Assembly (NCBI RefSeq): GCF_946220915.1
Contig: NZ_CAMIHH010000142.1
Location: forward strand, 1 to 6,447
Length of the DNA: 6,447 nt
Source: an uncultured Flavobacterium sp.
GTDB taxonomy: Bacteria > Bacteroidota > Bacteroidia > Flavobacteriales > Flavobacteriaceae
Direction: 5' to 3'
A model generated the notes under the pieces. It did not search any database. It was given only the letters and a program-made list of their open reading frames with translations, and was not told the DNA's origin. This document shows positions 1 to 6,387 of this stretch, one piece after another. Position 1 is the stretch's first letter. The number at the start of each line of letters is the position of its first letter. Position numbers and translations under genes: made by a program.

Positions 1-518
1 GGTACTCACCTTATTACGGCGGATGGGGCAATGGCTGGGGCCATCACCACTATTACAACGGAAATTATTATGCCGGGAGGTCTAAAACCTATTACAATGG
101 GGGCCGTAATACTATAAGCAACGGCAGGTACACCCAGGGCAGGTCAGGAAGATATGCGCAGGGCAGGAATGCCGCCAGTGTAACAAACAGCAGGGGCACC
201 ACTACCTCAAGAAGTACACGCTTTACAAATGGCGCCAGCAGGAACAATACGAATGTTGTACGCTCACGCGGTAACAGCGATGCAACCTACAATGGCTCAT
301 CCAGGAACGGCAGCAACAGCCGCAGTACCTATAGCAATTCTTCACGAAGCAACAACAACAGCTCAAGGAGCTATACCCCTTCGAGAAGCTCATCACCATC
401 ACGCAGCAGCGGAACATTCAGTTCTCCTTCCCGCAGCAGCGGAGGAAGCATGGGCGGAGGAAGGTCCGGTGGCGGAGGTGGAGGCTCACGCGGCGGCGGC
501 GGCGGACGCAGGGGCTAA
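1..518 (+). CDS. C-terminal part of a low-complexity Ser/Gly/Arg/Asn-rich protein (5' end outside window)
   Basis: The open frame enters from the left edge (first full codon at base 3) and runs 171 codons to TAA at 516-518, with no start codon that must be used inside the window. The visible protein opens with a Tyr/Gly/Trp/His-rich stretch (YYGGWGNGWGHHHYY), passes through about 110 residues dominated by Ser, Arg, Asn, Thr and Gly, and ends in a Gly-rich tail with Arg (GGGGGGSRGGGGGRRG). A (CGG)5 run at 491-505 encodes part of this tail. No domain or catalytic motif is visible. I recall similar Tyr/Ser/Gly/Arg-rich proteins, probably exported, in Flavobacterium genomes, often with unreliable names such as vitellogenin or prolyl-tRNA synthetase; that is memory, not a search. 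A signal peptide or lipobox would lie upstream of the window. The function is unknown. The frame choice is supported by the continuous biased composition and by a stop shortly before the next co-directional gene. Confidence 0.75.
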   Translation, partial: YSPYYGGWGNGWGHHHYYNGNYYAGRSKTYYNGGRNTISNGRYTQGRSGRYAQGRNAASVTNSRGTTTSRSTRFTNGASRNNTNVVRSRGNSDATYNGSSRNGSNSRSTYSNSSRSNNNSSRSYTPSRSSSPSRSSGTFSSPSRSSGGSMGGGRSGGGGGGSRGGGGGRRG

Positions 519-598
519 ACACATTATAATTAAACTGCCTCATGTTATTTTGGATGATAAAATAGCATGGGGCTTCTTTATTACTTAATACAGGAATC

Positions 599-2125
599 AT
601 GAAAAGAATTATATTATCTGCTGCGCTATTATTGGCAGTAGCAGCAACGCATGCACAACAGGACCTGAACACCGCTGCCGACGCGGTTCGGTATTCTGCC
701 GATAACCTTACGGGAACGGCGCGCTTCAGGGCCATGAGCGGGGCCTTTGGCGCTGTAGGCGGAGATATTTCGGCAATGGGCGTTAACCCTGCCGGTTCGG
801 CCATCTTTAATTACAATACCGGCACGGTATCATTATCCAATTACAGTACAAGCAATGAATCCAGTTACTTCGGCACCAAAAACACTACAAACACCAATGC
901 CTTCGACCTTAACCAAATAGGCGCTGTATTTGTTTTCAGCAATGCAAATGAGGATGCTATAATGAATAAGTTTACCTTGGGATTCAATTATGAAAACAAC
1001 AATAGCTTTTACAATAAAATGAACGCGAGGGGCACCAATCCCAACAACTCAATAGACCAGTACTTTTTACGCTATGCCAATGGTATTGGGGGCGAGGGTG
1101 GCATTTTTTTGAACACACTGCAAAATGCTTATTTTGACGAACTGAATTTTATGGACCAGCAAGCCTATCTTGGCTACAATGCCTACATTTTCGACCCGGT
1201 TACAACTGATGGCAATAACAATGCTTATGTAAGCAATGTACCCGCCACCGGCAATTACTACCAGGAAAATTACACCTCAACGAGGGGTTATAACGGAAAA
1301 ATGGCGCTCAACTTTGCCACGCAGATAAAAAACCGCTTTTACCTGGGCGCAAACCTCAATTTCCATTTTACCGATTATGTAAAAAACAGCAGTATCTATG
1401 AGGACACGAATAACCCTTCGGCAACCGGATTGCAAACAATACGGTTTGACAACGAGCGTTATACCTATGGCGGAGGCTTTTCGCTAAACCTCGGGGGCAT
1501 TGTAAAAATCACCGAGGACCTCAGGGCCGGCGTAGCGTACGAATCCCCTACATGGTACAGGCTCCAGGATGAGATAACACAGCGCATATCATCGCAATGC
1601 CCTGAATGCGACGCCAGCAATCCTTCGGCAGATACGTTCATTACCAATCCCGGAATAACGTTTGTGTTTGATGACTATACTATTAAAACACCATCGAAAT
1701 GGACCGGCAGCCTTGCTTATGTATTTGGAAAGAATGGCCTTGTAAGTGTTGACTATTCCATTAAAGATTACAGCAAAACTGAATTCAGGAATGCCCGATA
1801 TGAAGCCATTAACCAGGAACTTTCGGATAATATGTCCATGGCAGGCGAACTTCGGGTAGGTGCCGAATACCGTATTAAGAGCTTCAGCCTTCGCGGAGGC
1901 TACCGCTTCATGGAAAGCCCGTACAAAAACAGCAATGTTATGGGCGACCTAACCGGCATTACCGGTGGGCTGGGATATTCGTTTGCCAATTCGAGGCTGG
2001 ACCTCGCCTATTCGTGGTACCAGCGCAAGAGCGATGCACCACTGCTTACTGCCGGCTTTACAGACACAGCCAGGGTAACAAGCACAAACAATAACGTTAC
2101 GCTTTCGTATACGATTGATCTGTAA
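599..2125 (+). CDS. OmpP1/FadL-type outer membrane transport protein (often labelled 'hemin receptor' in flavobacteria)
   Basis: The product is 508 residues. Residues 1-20 form a signal peptide: MKR, a hydrophobic Ile/Leu/Ala core, then THAQ before QD. The mature N-terminus has the block I associate with the Bacteroidota branch of the OmpP1/FadL/TodX family: DAVRYSADNLTGTARFRAMSG, then AFGAVGGDISAMGVNPAGSAIF (residues 28-70). The rest alternates short amphipathic strands with Asn/Gly/Tyr-rich loops, as in a beta-barrel, and ends in strand-like NNVTLSYTIDL. FadL proteins pass hydrophobic molecules across the outer membrane. The 'hemin receptor' label common in flavobacteria is not supported by anything visible here, and the substrate is unknown. 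The only two cysteines form a CPEC motif (C334, C337). ATG at 599 is chosen because it directly starts the signal peptide. The gene lies 80 bp after the preceding stop, with no clear terminator between, so co-transcription is possible. A strong terminator follows. Confidence 0.85.
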   Translation: MKRIILSAALLLAVAATHAQQDLNTAADAVRYSADNLTGTARFRAMSGAFGAVGGDISAMGVNPAGSAIFNYNTGTVSLSNYSTSNESSYFGTKNTTNTNAFDLNQIGAVFVFSNANEDAIMNKFTLGFNYENNNSFYNKMNARGTNPNNSIDQYFLRYANGIGGEGGIFLNTLQNAYFDELNFMDQQAYLGYNAYIFDPVTTDGNNNAYVSNVPATGNYYQENYTSTRGYNGKMALNFATQIKNRFYLGANLNFHFTDYVKNSSIYEDTNNPSATGLQTIRFDNERYTYGGGFSLNLGGIVKITEDLRAGVAYESPTWYRLQDEITQRISSQCPECDASNPSADTFITNPGITFVFDDYTIKTPSKWTGSLAYVFGKNGLVSVDYSIKDYSKTEFRNARYEAINQELSDNMSMAGELRVGAEYRIKSFSLRGGYRFMESPYKNSNVMGDLTGITGGLGYSFANSRLDLAYSWYQRKSDAPLLTAGFTDTARVTSTNNNVTLSYTIDL

Positions 2126-2146
2126 TTTTTCATCTTGCTATATTTG

Positions 2147-2183
2147 AAAAGCCATCTCTCTCAAGTGAGGTGGCTTTTTGTTT
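2147..2183 (+). terminator. Rho-independent terminator after the OmpP1/FadL-type gene
   Basis: A 12-bp stem (2147-2158 with 2167-2178, one G-U pair) closes an 8-nt loop and runs into TTTTTGTTT at 2175-2183. It lies 22 bp past the stop codon. The A-run on the 5' side could let it act in both directions, but no gene approaches from the right. Confidence 0.88.
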
Positions 2184-2308
2184 CGCGCTAAAACCATTTA
2201 AAAATATAATCGCAACTAAAAAATCACATCTTCCTGAGAAGACAGCTATTGATAAACTGCAAACCCAAACTTTACCATTTAAATCGGCAAACTATCAATA
2301 AATTATAT

Positions 2309-2316
2309 TAATTTTG
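2309..2316 (+). promoter_or_regulatory. Bacteroidota-type -7 promoter element for rimO
   Basis: TAATTTTG is an exact match to the TAnnTTTG -7 consensus of Flavobacterium/Bacteroides housekeeping promoters. It sits 19 nt before the rimO ATG, which implies a leader of only about 10-15 nt. I see no TTG at the expected -33 position. The rest of the 2184-2335 spacer is AT-rich and holds no ORF or RNA that I can support. Confidence 0.6.
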
Positions 2317-2335
2317 CACTCCAATTTTCAACTCC

Positions 2336-3667
2336 ATGAGAACCAAATCGTTAAAGAAGAATAAAATCAATGTAATCACCCTTGGATGTTCCAAGAACGT
2401 TTATGACAGTGAAGTACTTATGGGACAGCTGCGCGCAAGTGGTAAGGATGTGACCCACGAAGCGCCTGCCCACGAGGAAGGGAACATCATAGTGATAAAT
2501 ACCTGTGGTTTCATTGACAATGCAAAGGAAGAGTCGGTTAACATGATCCTGAACTATGTTGATAAAAAGGAGCAGGGCATTGTAGATAAAGTTTTCGTTA
2601 CAGGATGCCTGTCGGAACGGTATAAGCCGGACCTTATAAAGGAAATACCGAACGTGGACCAATACTTCGGTACAACCGAATTGCCGGGATTGCTGAAAGC
2701 TCTGGGCGCAGATTATAAGCATGAGCTACTTGGCGAACGCCTTACCACTACCCCGAAAAACTATGCATACCTAAAAATAGCCGAAGGATGCGACCGCCCG
2801 TGCAGCTTTTGCGCAATACCGCTTATGCGGGGCAAGCACGTTTCGCAGCCTATTGAAAAACTGGTTAAGGAAGCCGAAGGCCTGGCGCGTAACGGTGTAA
2901 AGGAACTAATACTCATAGCGCAGGACCTTACCTATTACGGCCTTGACCTGTATAAAAAACGCAACCTTGCCGAATTGCTCGAAAACCTTGTAAAGGTAGA
3001 AGGCATCGAGTGGATAAGGCTGCACTATGCATTTCCTTCCGGATTTCCGATGGACGTACTGGAATTGATGAACCGTGAACCGAAGATCTGCAACTATATC
3101 GACATTCCGCTGCAACACATCAGCGACAGCGTATTGAAATCAATGCGCCGTGGCACTACGCAGGAAAAGACTACGAAACTGCTTAAGGAATTCAGGCAGG
3201 CTGTTCCCGGGATGGCCATAAGGACCACCCTTATTGTGGGCTATCCGGGCGAAACCGAAGAAGATTTCCAGACCCTGAAAAATTGGGTGGAAGAGATGCG
3301 ATTTGAGCGCCTTGGCTGTTTTGCATACTCACATGAGGAAAACACCCATGCTTACCTTCTTGAGGATGACGTGCCTGCCGAAGTGAAGCAGCAGCGCGCC
3401 AATGAGATCATGGAAATACAGTCGCAAATTTCGTGGGAACTGAACCAGGAGAAAATTGGCCAGACATTCCGTTGCATCATTGACAGGAAAGAAGGCAGCC
3501 ATTTTATAGGCCGCACCGAATTTGACAGCCCTGATGTTGATAACGAAGTGCTGATCGATGCAACGCAGGTATACCTAAAAACAGGTGAATTTGTAAACAT
3601 TACCATTACGGATGCTACCGAATTTGACCTTTACGGCATTCCTGCAGAGGTAAAAATTGAGGCATGA
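2336..3667 (+). CDS. rimO: Ribosomal protein S12 (uS12) aspartate methylthiotransferase RimO
   Basis: The product is 443 residues, the usual RimO size. RimO is a cytoplasmic radical SAM enzyme with two [4Fe-4S] clusters; it adds a methylthio group to the beta-carbon of a conserved aspartate in ribosomal protein S12 (Asp89 in E. coli). The N-terminal methylthiotransferase domain shows its three cluster cysteines in TLGCSKN (C18), INTCGFI (C57) and TGCLSER (C91). The radical SAM domain has a canonical CX3CX2C in GCDRPCSFC (C152, C156, C159), followed by IPLMRGKHVSQP and later by QDLTYYG, the IPLQHISDSVLKSMRRG block and TLIVGYPGET. A C-terminal TRAM domain spans about residues 374-440. LGCSKN and the RimO-like block after the cluster motif favour RimO over the tRNA enzyme MiaB. 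ATG 2336 gives MRTKSLKKNKINVITLGCSKN, which matches the flavobacterial RimO start I remember. The gene is monocistronic: it has its own -7 box upstream and a terminator 6 bp after its stop. Confidence 0.96.
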   Translation: MRTKSLKKNKINVITLGCSKNVYDSEVLMGQLRASGKDVTHEAPAHEEGNIIVINTCGFIDNAKEESVNMILNYVDKKEQGIVDKVFVTGCLSERYKPDLIKEIPNVDQYFGTTELPGLLKALGADYKHELLGERLTTTPKNYAYLKIAEGCDRPCSFCAIPLMRGKHVSQPIEKLVKEAEGLARNGVKELILIAQDLTYYGLDLYKKRNLAELLENLVKVEGIEWIRLHYAFPSGFPMDVLELMNREPKICNYIDIPLQHISDSVLKSMRRGTTQEKTTKLLKEFRQAVPGMAIRTTLIVGYPGETEEDFQTLKNWVEEMRFERLGCFAYSHEENTHAYLLEDDVPAEVKQQRANEIMEIQSQISWELNQEKIGQTFRCIIDRKEGSHFIGRTEFDSPDVDNEVLIDATQVYLKTGEFVNITITDATEFDLYGIPAEVKIEA

Positions 3668-3673
3668 TATTTG

Positions 3674-3704
3674 AAAAGCTAAAGCACCGCCTTTAGCTTT
3701 TTTT
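3674..3704 (+). terminator. Rho-independent terminator after rimO
   Basis: A perfect 11-bp stem (3674-3684 with 3691-3701) surrounds the 6-nt loop CACCGC and ends in a T7 run (3698-3704). It begins 6 bp after the rimO stop. The -7 box of the next gene starts 3 bp beyond it, so the -33 region of that promoter would lie inside this hairpin. Confidence 0.92.
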
Positions 3705-3707
3705 GCT

Positions 3708-3715
3708 TAAGTTTG
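3708..3715 (+). promoter_or_regulatory. Bacteroidota-type -7 promoter element for the Spy/CpxP-like gene
   Basis: TAAGTTTG matches TAnnTTTG exactly and lies 17 nt before the ATG at 3733. It directly follows the rimO terminator, so the downstream gene should be transcribed independently of rimO. No good -33 TTG is visible. Its position also argues against translation from the in-frame TTG at 3703, which would lie upstream of the transcript. Confidence 0.6.
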
Positions 3716-3732
3716 ATAAAATAATTCTTTTT

Positions 3733-4119
3733 ATGAAATTCAGGACGTCATACATAATTGCGCTTTTTATATTTTTCATCTCATTTTCAGCCACTGCCCA
3801 GGTAGACCGCCGTATTGGCAGCAGCCAGTACAAAAGGGACCGAAAGGCTAACAATGCAGATTTTGTGCAGCAATCTGTAGATTATCTTACAAAGGAACTT
3901 AAGCTGGATGATTTTCAAAAGGCAGCTTTACGCGAGGTGCTGGAAGACGAGCGCGACCACATTACAGAACTGCGTTCTGCCGGAAAAGATGTAACAAGGG
4001 ATGAGGTACGGGACAGGGCCAAGGCAATTTCTGACAGGGTATATAAAAAAGTGTTGCCTATCCTCTCAAAAGATCAGGCCGACATATATACTAAAATGGA
4101 AGAGTCAAAAAAATTCTAA
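3733..4119 (+). CDS. Small exported helical protein with two LTXXQ-like motifs (Spy/CpxP-like), function unknown
   Basis: The product is 128 residues. Residues 1-23 are a signal peptide (MKFRTSY, a long Ile/Phe/Leu core, then SATAQ), so the mature protein should be periplasmic. The rest is highly charged and predicted helical. It carries two motifs that resemble the LTXXQ of Spy/CpxP-type chaperones or metal-stress sensors: LDDFQ at 58-62 and LSKDQ at 111-115, with a Lys/Asp/Glu/Arg-rich stretch between. The spacing of about 53 residues fits that family's pattern, but the motifs are degenerate, so the assignment is tentative. In flavobacteria such proteins are sometimes linked to ECF sigma signalling; no such partner is in this window. 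ATG 3733 is chosen over the in-frame TTG at 3703 because it opens directly into the signal peptide and because TTG lies inside the rimO terminator, upstream of the -7 box. The stop codon overlaps the stop of the convergent gene by 4 bp. Confidence 0.82.
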   Translation: MKFRTSYIIALFIFFISFSATAQVDRRIGSSQYKRDRKANNADFVQQSVDYLTKELKLDDFQKAALREVLEDERDHITELRSAGKDVTRDEVRDRAKAISDRVYKKVLPILSKDQADIYTKMEESKKF

Positions 4120-4140
4120 AGTACAAGCAAGCCGAATTCT
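4107..4140 (-). terminator. Weak candidate terminator at the end of the radical SAM gene
   Basis: Read on the minus strand, AGAATTC (4140-4134) can pair with GAATTTT (4116-4110) across a 17-nt loop, giving 7 bp with one G-U pair, and a T7 run occupies 4113-4107. The stem is short and AT-rich and the loop is long. It overlaps the stop codons of both convergent genes. It is reported because no better terminator exists here. Confidence 0.25.
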
Positions 4141-6362
4141 CGTAATGTATTGATCGGTTTACTGTACCAAAACAGTTCAAAATCATCCATAACGCTCTCG
4201 TAGCTTTGTTTGGCATTCGCAAAAGTTATCGCTGTTTTATCCTGCACTGTTGCCTTTTCAAGAAATTCTGCCAGCCATTCGGCATTTTCCCTGGAAACCT
4301 GTACGGAGTAGCTTTCCTTTTTATCGTGGAATGTTAATTCGGCCATTTCAAACAGCCTGCCTTTTTTGTTTTTGGTGAAATGGGAAACCGATGGCTTCCC
4401 GCCCATCCAAACCAATTTTGCCGTTGGCTTAATACTGATGCTACCGCCTTGCTGCAATACATCATAAATGTAATCGTGCGGTATCTTTGTTCGCGGTATT
4501 TTAAAATCGAACCAGTCCTGCAATGGATAATCAAAGCATATCCCGTGCATATAGTTGAATAGCGATTTTTTTAGCCCAAAGCTAAACTTATCATGATTAG
4601 CGCCACTCTTATCGGTAAACAGGATGTCATTGTTGGCAAAGCTCCCTGCAATGTCGCTATCCTTTACAACACTGAATTTTTCAGGATATAACCCTACGGG
4701 ACTGTGCGCCGTCATGGCAAACTGGTGCCAAAACCCCGACTGCAATATTCCGGTTTCGAACATTTGGCGCACCATTTCGAGCGAGTCGATCGTTTCCTGT
4801 GCGGTTTGTGTAGGAAAACCATACATGAGGTACGCATGCACCATGATACCTGCTTCGGTAAAGTTGCGTGTCACACTTGCCACCTGTGCAACGGTTACGC
4901 CTTTTTGTATGAGTTCAAGTAAACGGTCCGATGCAACCTCCAATCCGCCTGATACGGCAATGCATCCCGAGGCTTTGAGCAGTCGGCAGAGGTCGGCAGT
5001 AAAGCTTTTTTCAAACCGTATGTTGGTCCACCAGGTTACCGCAAGGTTGCGGCGTAGTATCTCCAATGCCACCTCCCGCATCAATGCCGGCGGTGCTGCT
5101 TCATCAACAAAGTGGAAGCCGTTTTGTCCTGTCTGGGCGATCAGTTCTTCCATGCGATCAACCAGTAGCCTTGCCGCGACAGGTTCATAGATTTTAATGT
5201 AATCGAGTGATATGTCGCAAAAAGTGCATTTGCCCCAGTAACAGCCGTGCGCCATGGTAAGTTTGTTCCAGCGGCCGTCGCTCCACATCCGATGCATCGG
5301 GTTCACGATCTCTATAACCGAGATATAGTTGTCCAGCAGCAGATCGGAATAATCGGGCGTGCCTACTTCCGACTGCTTATAGTCCTTACAACCGGAGTTG
5401 TCGATGTATTTTATCTCTCCATCAACCAGCGTGAATGTGCGCTTTAAAGCCGATACTTCCCTCCTGCCCTCAATGTGTTCGATTAGGCATTCGATGGGCG
5501 CTTCGCCATCATCGAGCGTAATGAAATCGAAAAACTCCATCACGCGCTTATCAGTCAGTGAGCGTAGTTCTGTATTCGGGAAGCCGCCGCCCATAACGGT
5601 TTTGGCATTAGGGAAATGCTGTTTGATATATTGCGCGCTTCGGAAAGCCGCATACAAATTTCCCGGGAATGGCACTGAAAAGCACACCAATTGCGGATTA
5701 ACTTCCAGCATCCTTTCGTGCAACAATCCGATCAGCAGCTTATCGATATAGGTGTAAGGTTGCTGCAGGCTATCGTAAAGTTCGTCGAACGAGTTTGCCG
5801 AGCGCCCGAGCCTCTCGGCATAACGGCTAAAACCAAAATGTGGGTCGATGCACTCTACGATCAGGTCGGAAATGTCTTCGAGGTATAGCGTAGCAAGGTG
5901 CTTGGCCTTATCCTGCGTTCCCATAGAGCCAAATGCCCAGTCCAGTTCTTCCAGCTGTGCGAAGCGGGAAGCCTCAGGCAGGAAATCTTCACTGCATATC
6001 AGGTGCGACAGCGTGGGGTTTTTGCCTTGCAGAAAAAGCATTACGGGGTCGATGGTTTTGAGGTATTCGGATTTTAGGGCGAGGATGCGTTGGGAGTTGG
6101 TTGATGGTTGTCGGTTGTCGGTTGTCGGTTCGGCCTCACCCCCGGCCCCTCTCCCAAGGAGGGGGGAGGGAGCTTCGATTTCGTTGAAAAGGTCGGTCAA
6201 CCCATTTTTTGAGAACAGCTTTATAATAACTTCAATGCCGAGGTCGGCCTGGAAGGACGCGATGCCTTTGGTATTGAGGAACCCCTTCAGGTAGGCCGTC
6301 GCCGGATAGGGCGTGTTGAGCTGTGTGAAGGGTGGCGTTATTAAAAAGGCTTTGGTGTTCAA
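4116..6362 (-). CDS. B12-binding-type radical SAM enzyme of unknown substrate
   Basis: The product is 748 residues. The N-terminus (FLITPPFTQLNTPYPATAYLKGFL, residues 6-29) and the segment at 222-265 (PQLVCFSVPFPGNLYAAF, then VMGGGFPNTEL) resemble the Rossmann-like cobalamin-binding domain of B12-dependent radical SAM proteins. No DxHxxG cobalamin-ligand motif is visible, and about 190 residues separate the two parts. DDGEAPIECLIEHIEG (284-299) is the usual link to the radical SAM barrel. The cluster motif is AHGCYWGKCTFCD (C374, C379, C382), spaced CX4CX2C. FVDEAAPP (418-425), SGGLEVASDRLL (471-482) and YLMYGFPTQT (511-520) fit later barrel strands. Residues 590-748 form a C-terminal region I do not recognise. 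The start is TTG at 6362: an in-frame TAA lies four codons upstream, the conserved TPPFTQLNTPYPA begins at residue 9, and the next Met is residue 108. Residues 63-88 look like absorbed repeat DNA. The gene is monocistronic within this window. Confidence 0.88.
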   Translation of the reverse strand: MNTKAFLITPPFTQLNTPYPATAYLKGFLNTKGIASFQADLGIEVIIKLFSKNGLTDLFNEIEAPSPLLGRGAGGEAEPTTDNRQPSTNSQRILALKSEYLKTIDPVMLFLQGKNPTLSHLICSEDFLPEASRFAQLEELDWAFGSMGTQDKAKHLATLYLEDISDLIVECIDPHFGFSRYAERLGRSANSFDELYDSLQQPYTYIDKLLIGLLHERMLEVNPQLVCFSVPFPGNLYAAFRSAQYIKQHFPNAKTVMGGGFPNTELRSLTDKRVMEFFDFITLDDGEAPIECLIEHIEGRREVSALKRTFTLVDGEIKYIDNSGCKDYKQSEVGTPDYSDLLLDNYISVIEIVNPMHRMWSDGRWNKLTMAHGCYWGKCTFCDISLDYIKIYEPVAARLLVDRMEELIAQTGQNGFHFVDEAAPPALMREVALEILRRNLAVTWWTNIRFEKSFTADLCRLLKASGCIAVSGGLEVASDRLLELIQKGVTVAQVASVTRNFTEAGIMVHAYLMYGFPTQTAQETIDSLEMVRQMFETGILQSGFWHQFAMTAHSPVGLYPEKFSVVKDSDIAGSFANNDILFTDKSGANHDKFSFGLKKSLFNYMHGICFDYPLQDWFDFKIPRTKIPHDYIYDVLQQGGSISIKPTAKLVWMGGKPSVSHFTKNKKGRLFEMAELTFHDKKESYSVQVSRENAEWLAEFLEKATVQDKTAITFANAKQSYESVMDDFELFWYSKPINTLREFGLLVL
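6099..6130 (-). repeat. Heptamer tandem array (GACAACC on the coding strand) inside the radical SAM gene
   Basis: On the plus strand GGTTGTC occurs three times in perfect tandem (6106-6126), with a degenerate unit GGTTGAT at 6099-6105 and a partial GGTT at 6127-6130. On the coding strand it encodes EPTTDNRQPST, residues 78-88. Seven is not a multiple of three, so gain or loss of one unit would shift the frame near the N-terminus. Confidence 0.85.
6133..6176 (-). repeat. GC-rich imperfect inverted repeat inside the radical SAM gene
   Basis: The segment is strongly C-rich then G-rich on the plus strand. CCCTCTCCC (6147-6155) pairs with GGGGGAGGG (6162-6170) as a 9-bp stem with one G-U pair and the loop AAGGAG. 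It encodes EAPSPLLGRGAGGEA (residues 63-77). I recall peptides like SPLLxRGAGGEA as a recurring product of a GC-rich dispersed repeat read in frame in Bacteroidota; this is memory and unverified. Confidence 0.7.
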
Positions 6363-6379
6363 AATGGTGGATTAAAGTG

Positions 6380-6387
6380 CAAAGGTA
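6380..6387 (-). promoter_or_regulatory. Bacteroidota-type -7 promoter element for the radical SAM gene
   Basis: On the minus strand TACCTTTG (6387 to 6380) matches TAnnTTTG exactly and lies 17 nt before the TTG start at 6362. This is the same spacing as the box before the 3733 gene, which supports both the promoter and the TTG start. No TTG is visible at -33. The remaining upstream bases (6388-6447) show no gene. Confidence 0.6.

Noticed and set aside
223..417. Cys-rich minus-strand ORF
   Set aside because: The cysteines come from reading Ser/Gly-rich AGC and GGC runs on the opposite strand. It has no independent support.
545..552. TTATTTTG as a -7 box for the OmpP1/FadL-type gene
   Set aside because: It mismatches TAnnTTTG at the key A and lies 46 nt from the ATG, unlike the 17-19 nt spacing of the other three boxes. 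The gene may instead be transcribed from further upstream.
229..588. 119-codon plus-strand ORF rich in Ala and His overlapping the first gene
   Set aside because: It is an alternate frame of the AGC/GGC-rich low-complexity gene (Ser codons shifted to Ala). The frame ending at 518 has the expected biased composition and is open from the window edge.
418..804. 128-codon minus-strand ORF
   Set aside because: It overlaps the end of one plus-strand gene and the signal peptide of the next, and it shows no domain or promoter.
2906..3118. Minus-strand ORF inside rimO
   Set aside because: It is antisense to a strongly conserved part of RimO and carries no signal of its own.
4624..5190. 188-codon plus-strand ORF antisense to the radical SAM gene
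   Set aside because: It is a shadow of a well-supported conserved enzyme gene. Its composition is rich in Ser, Arg, Thr and Cys with no recognisable motif.
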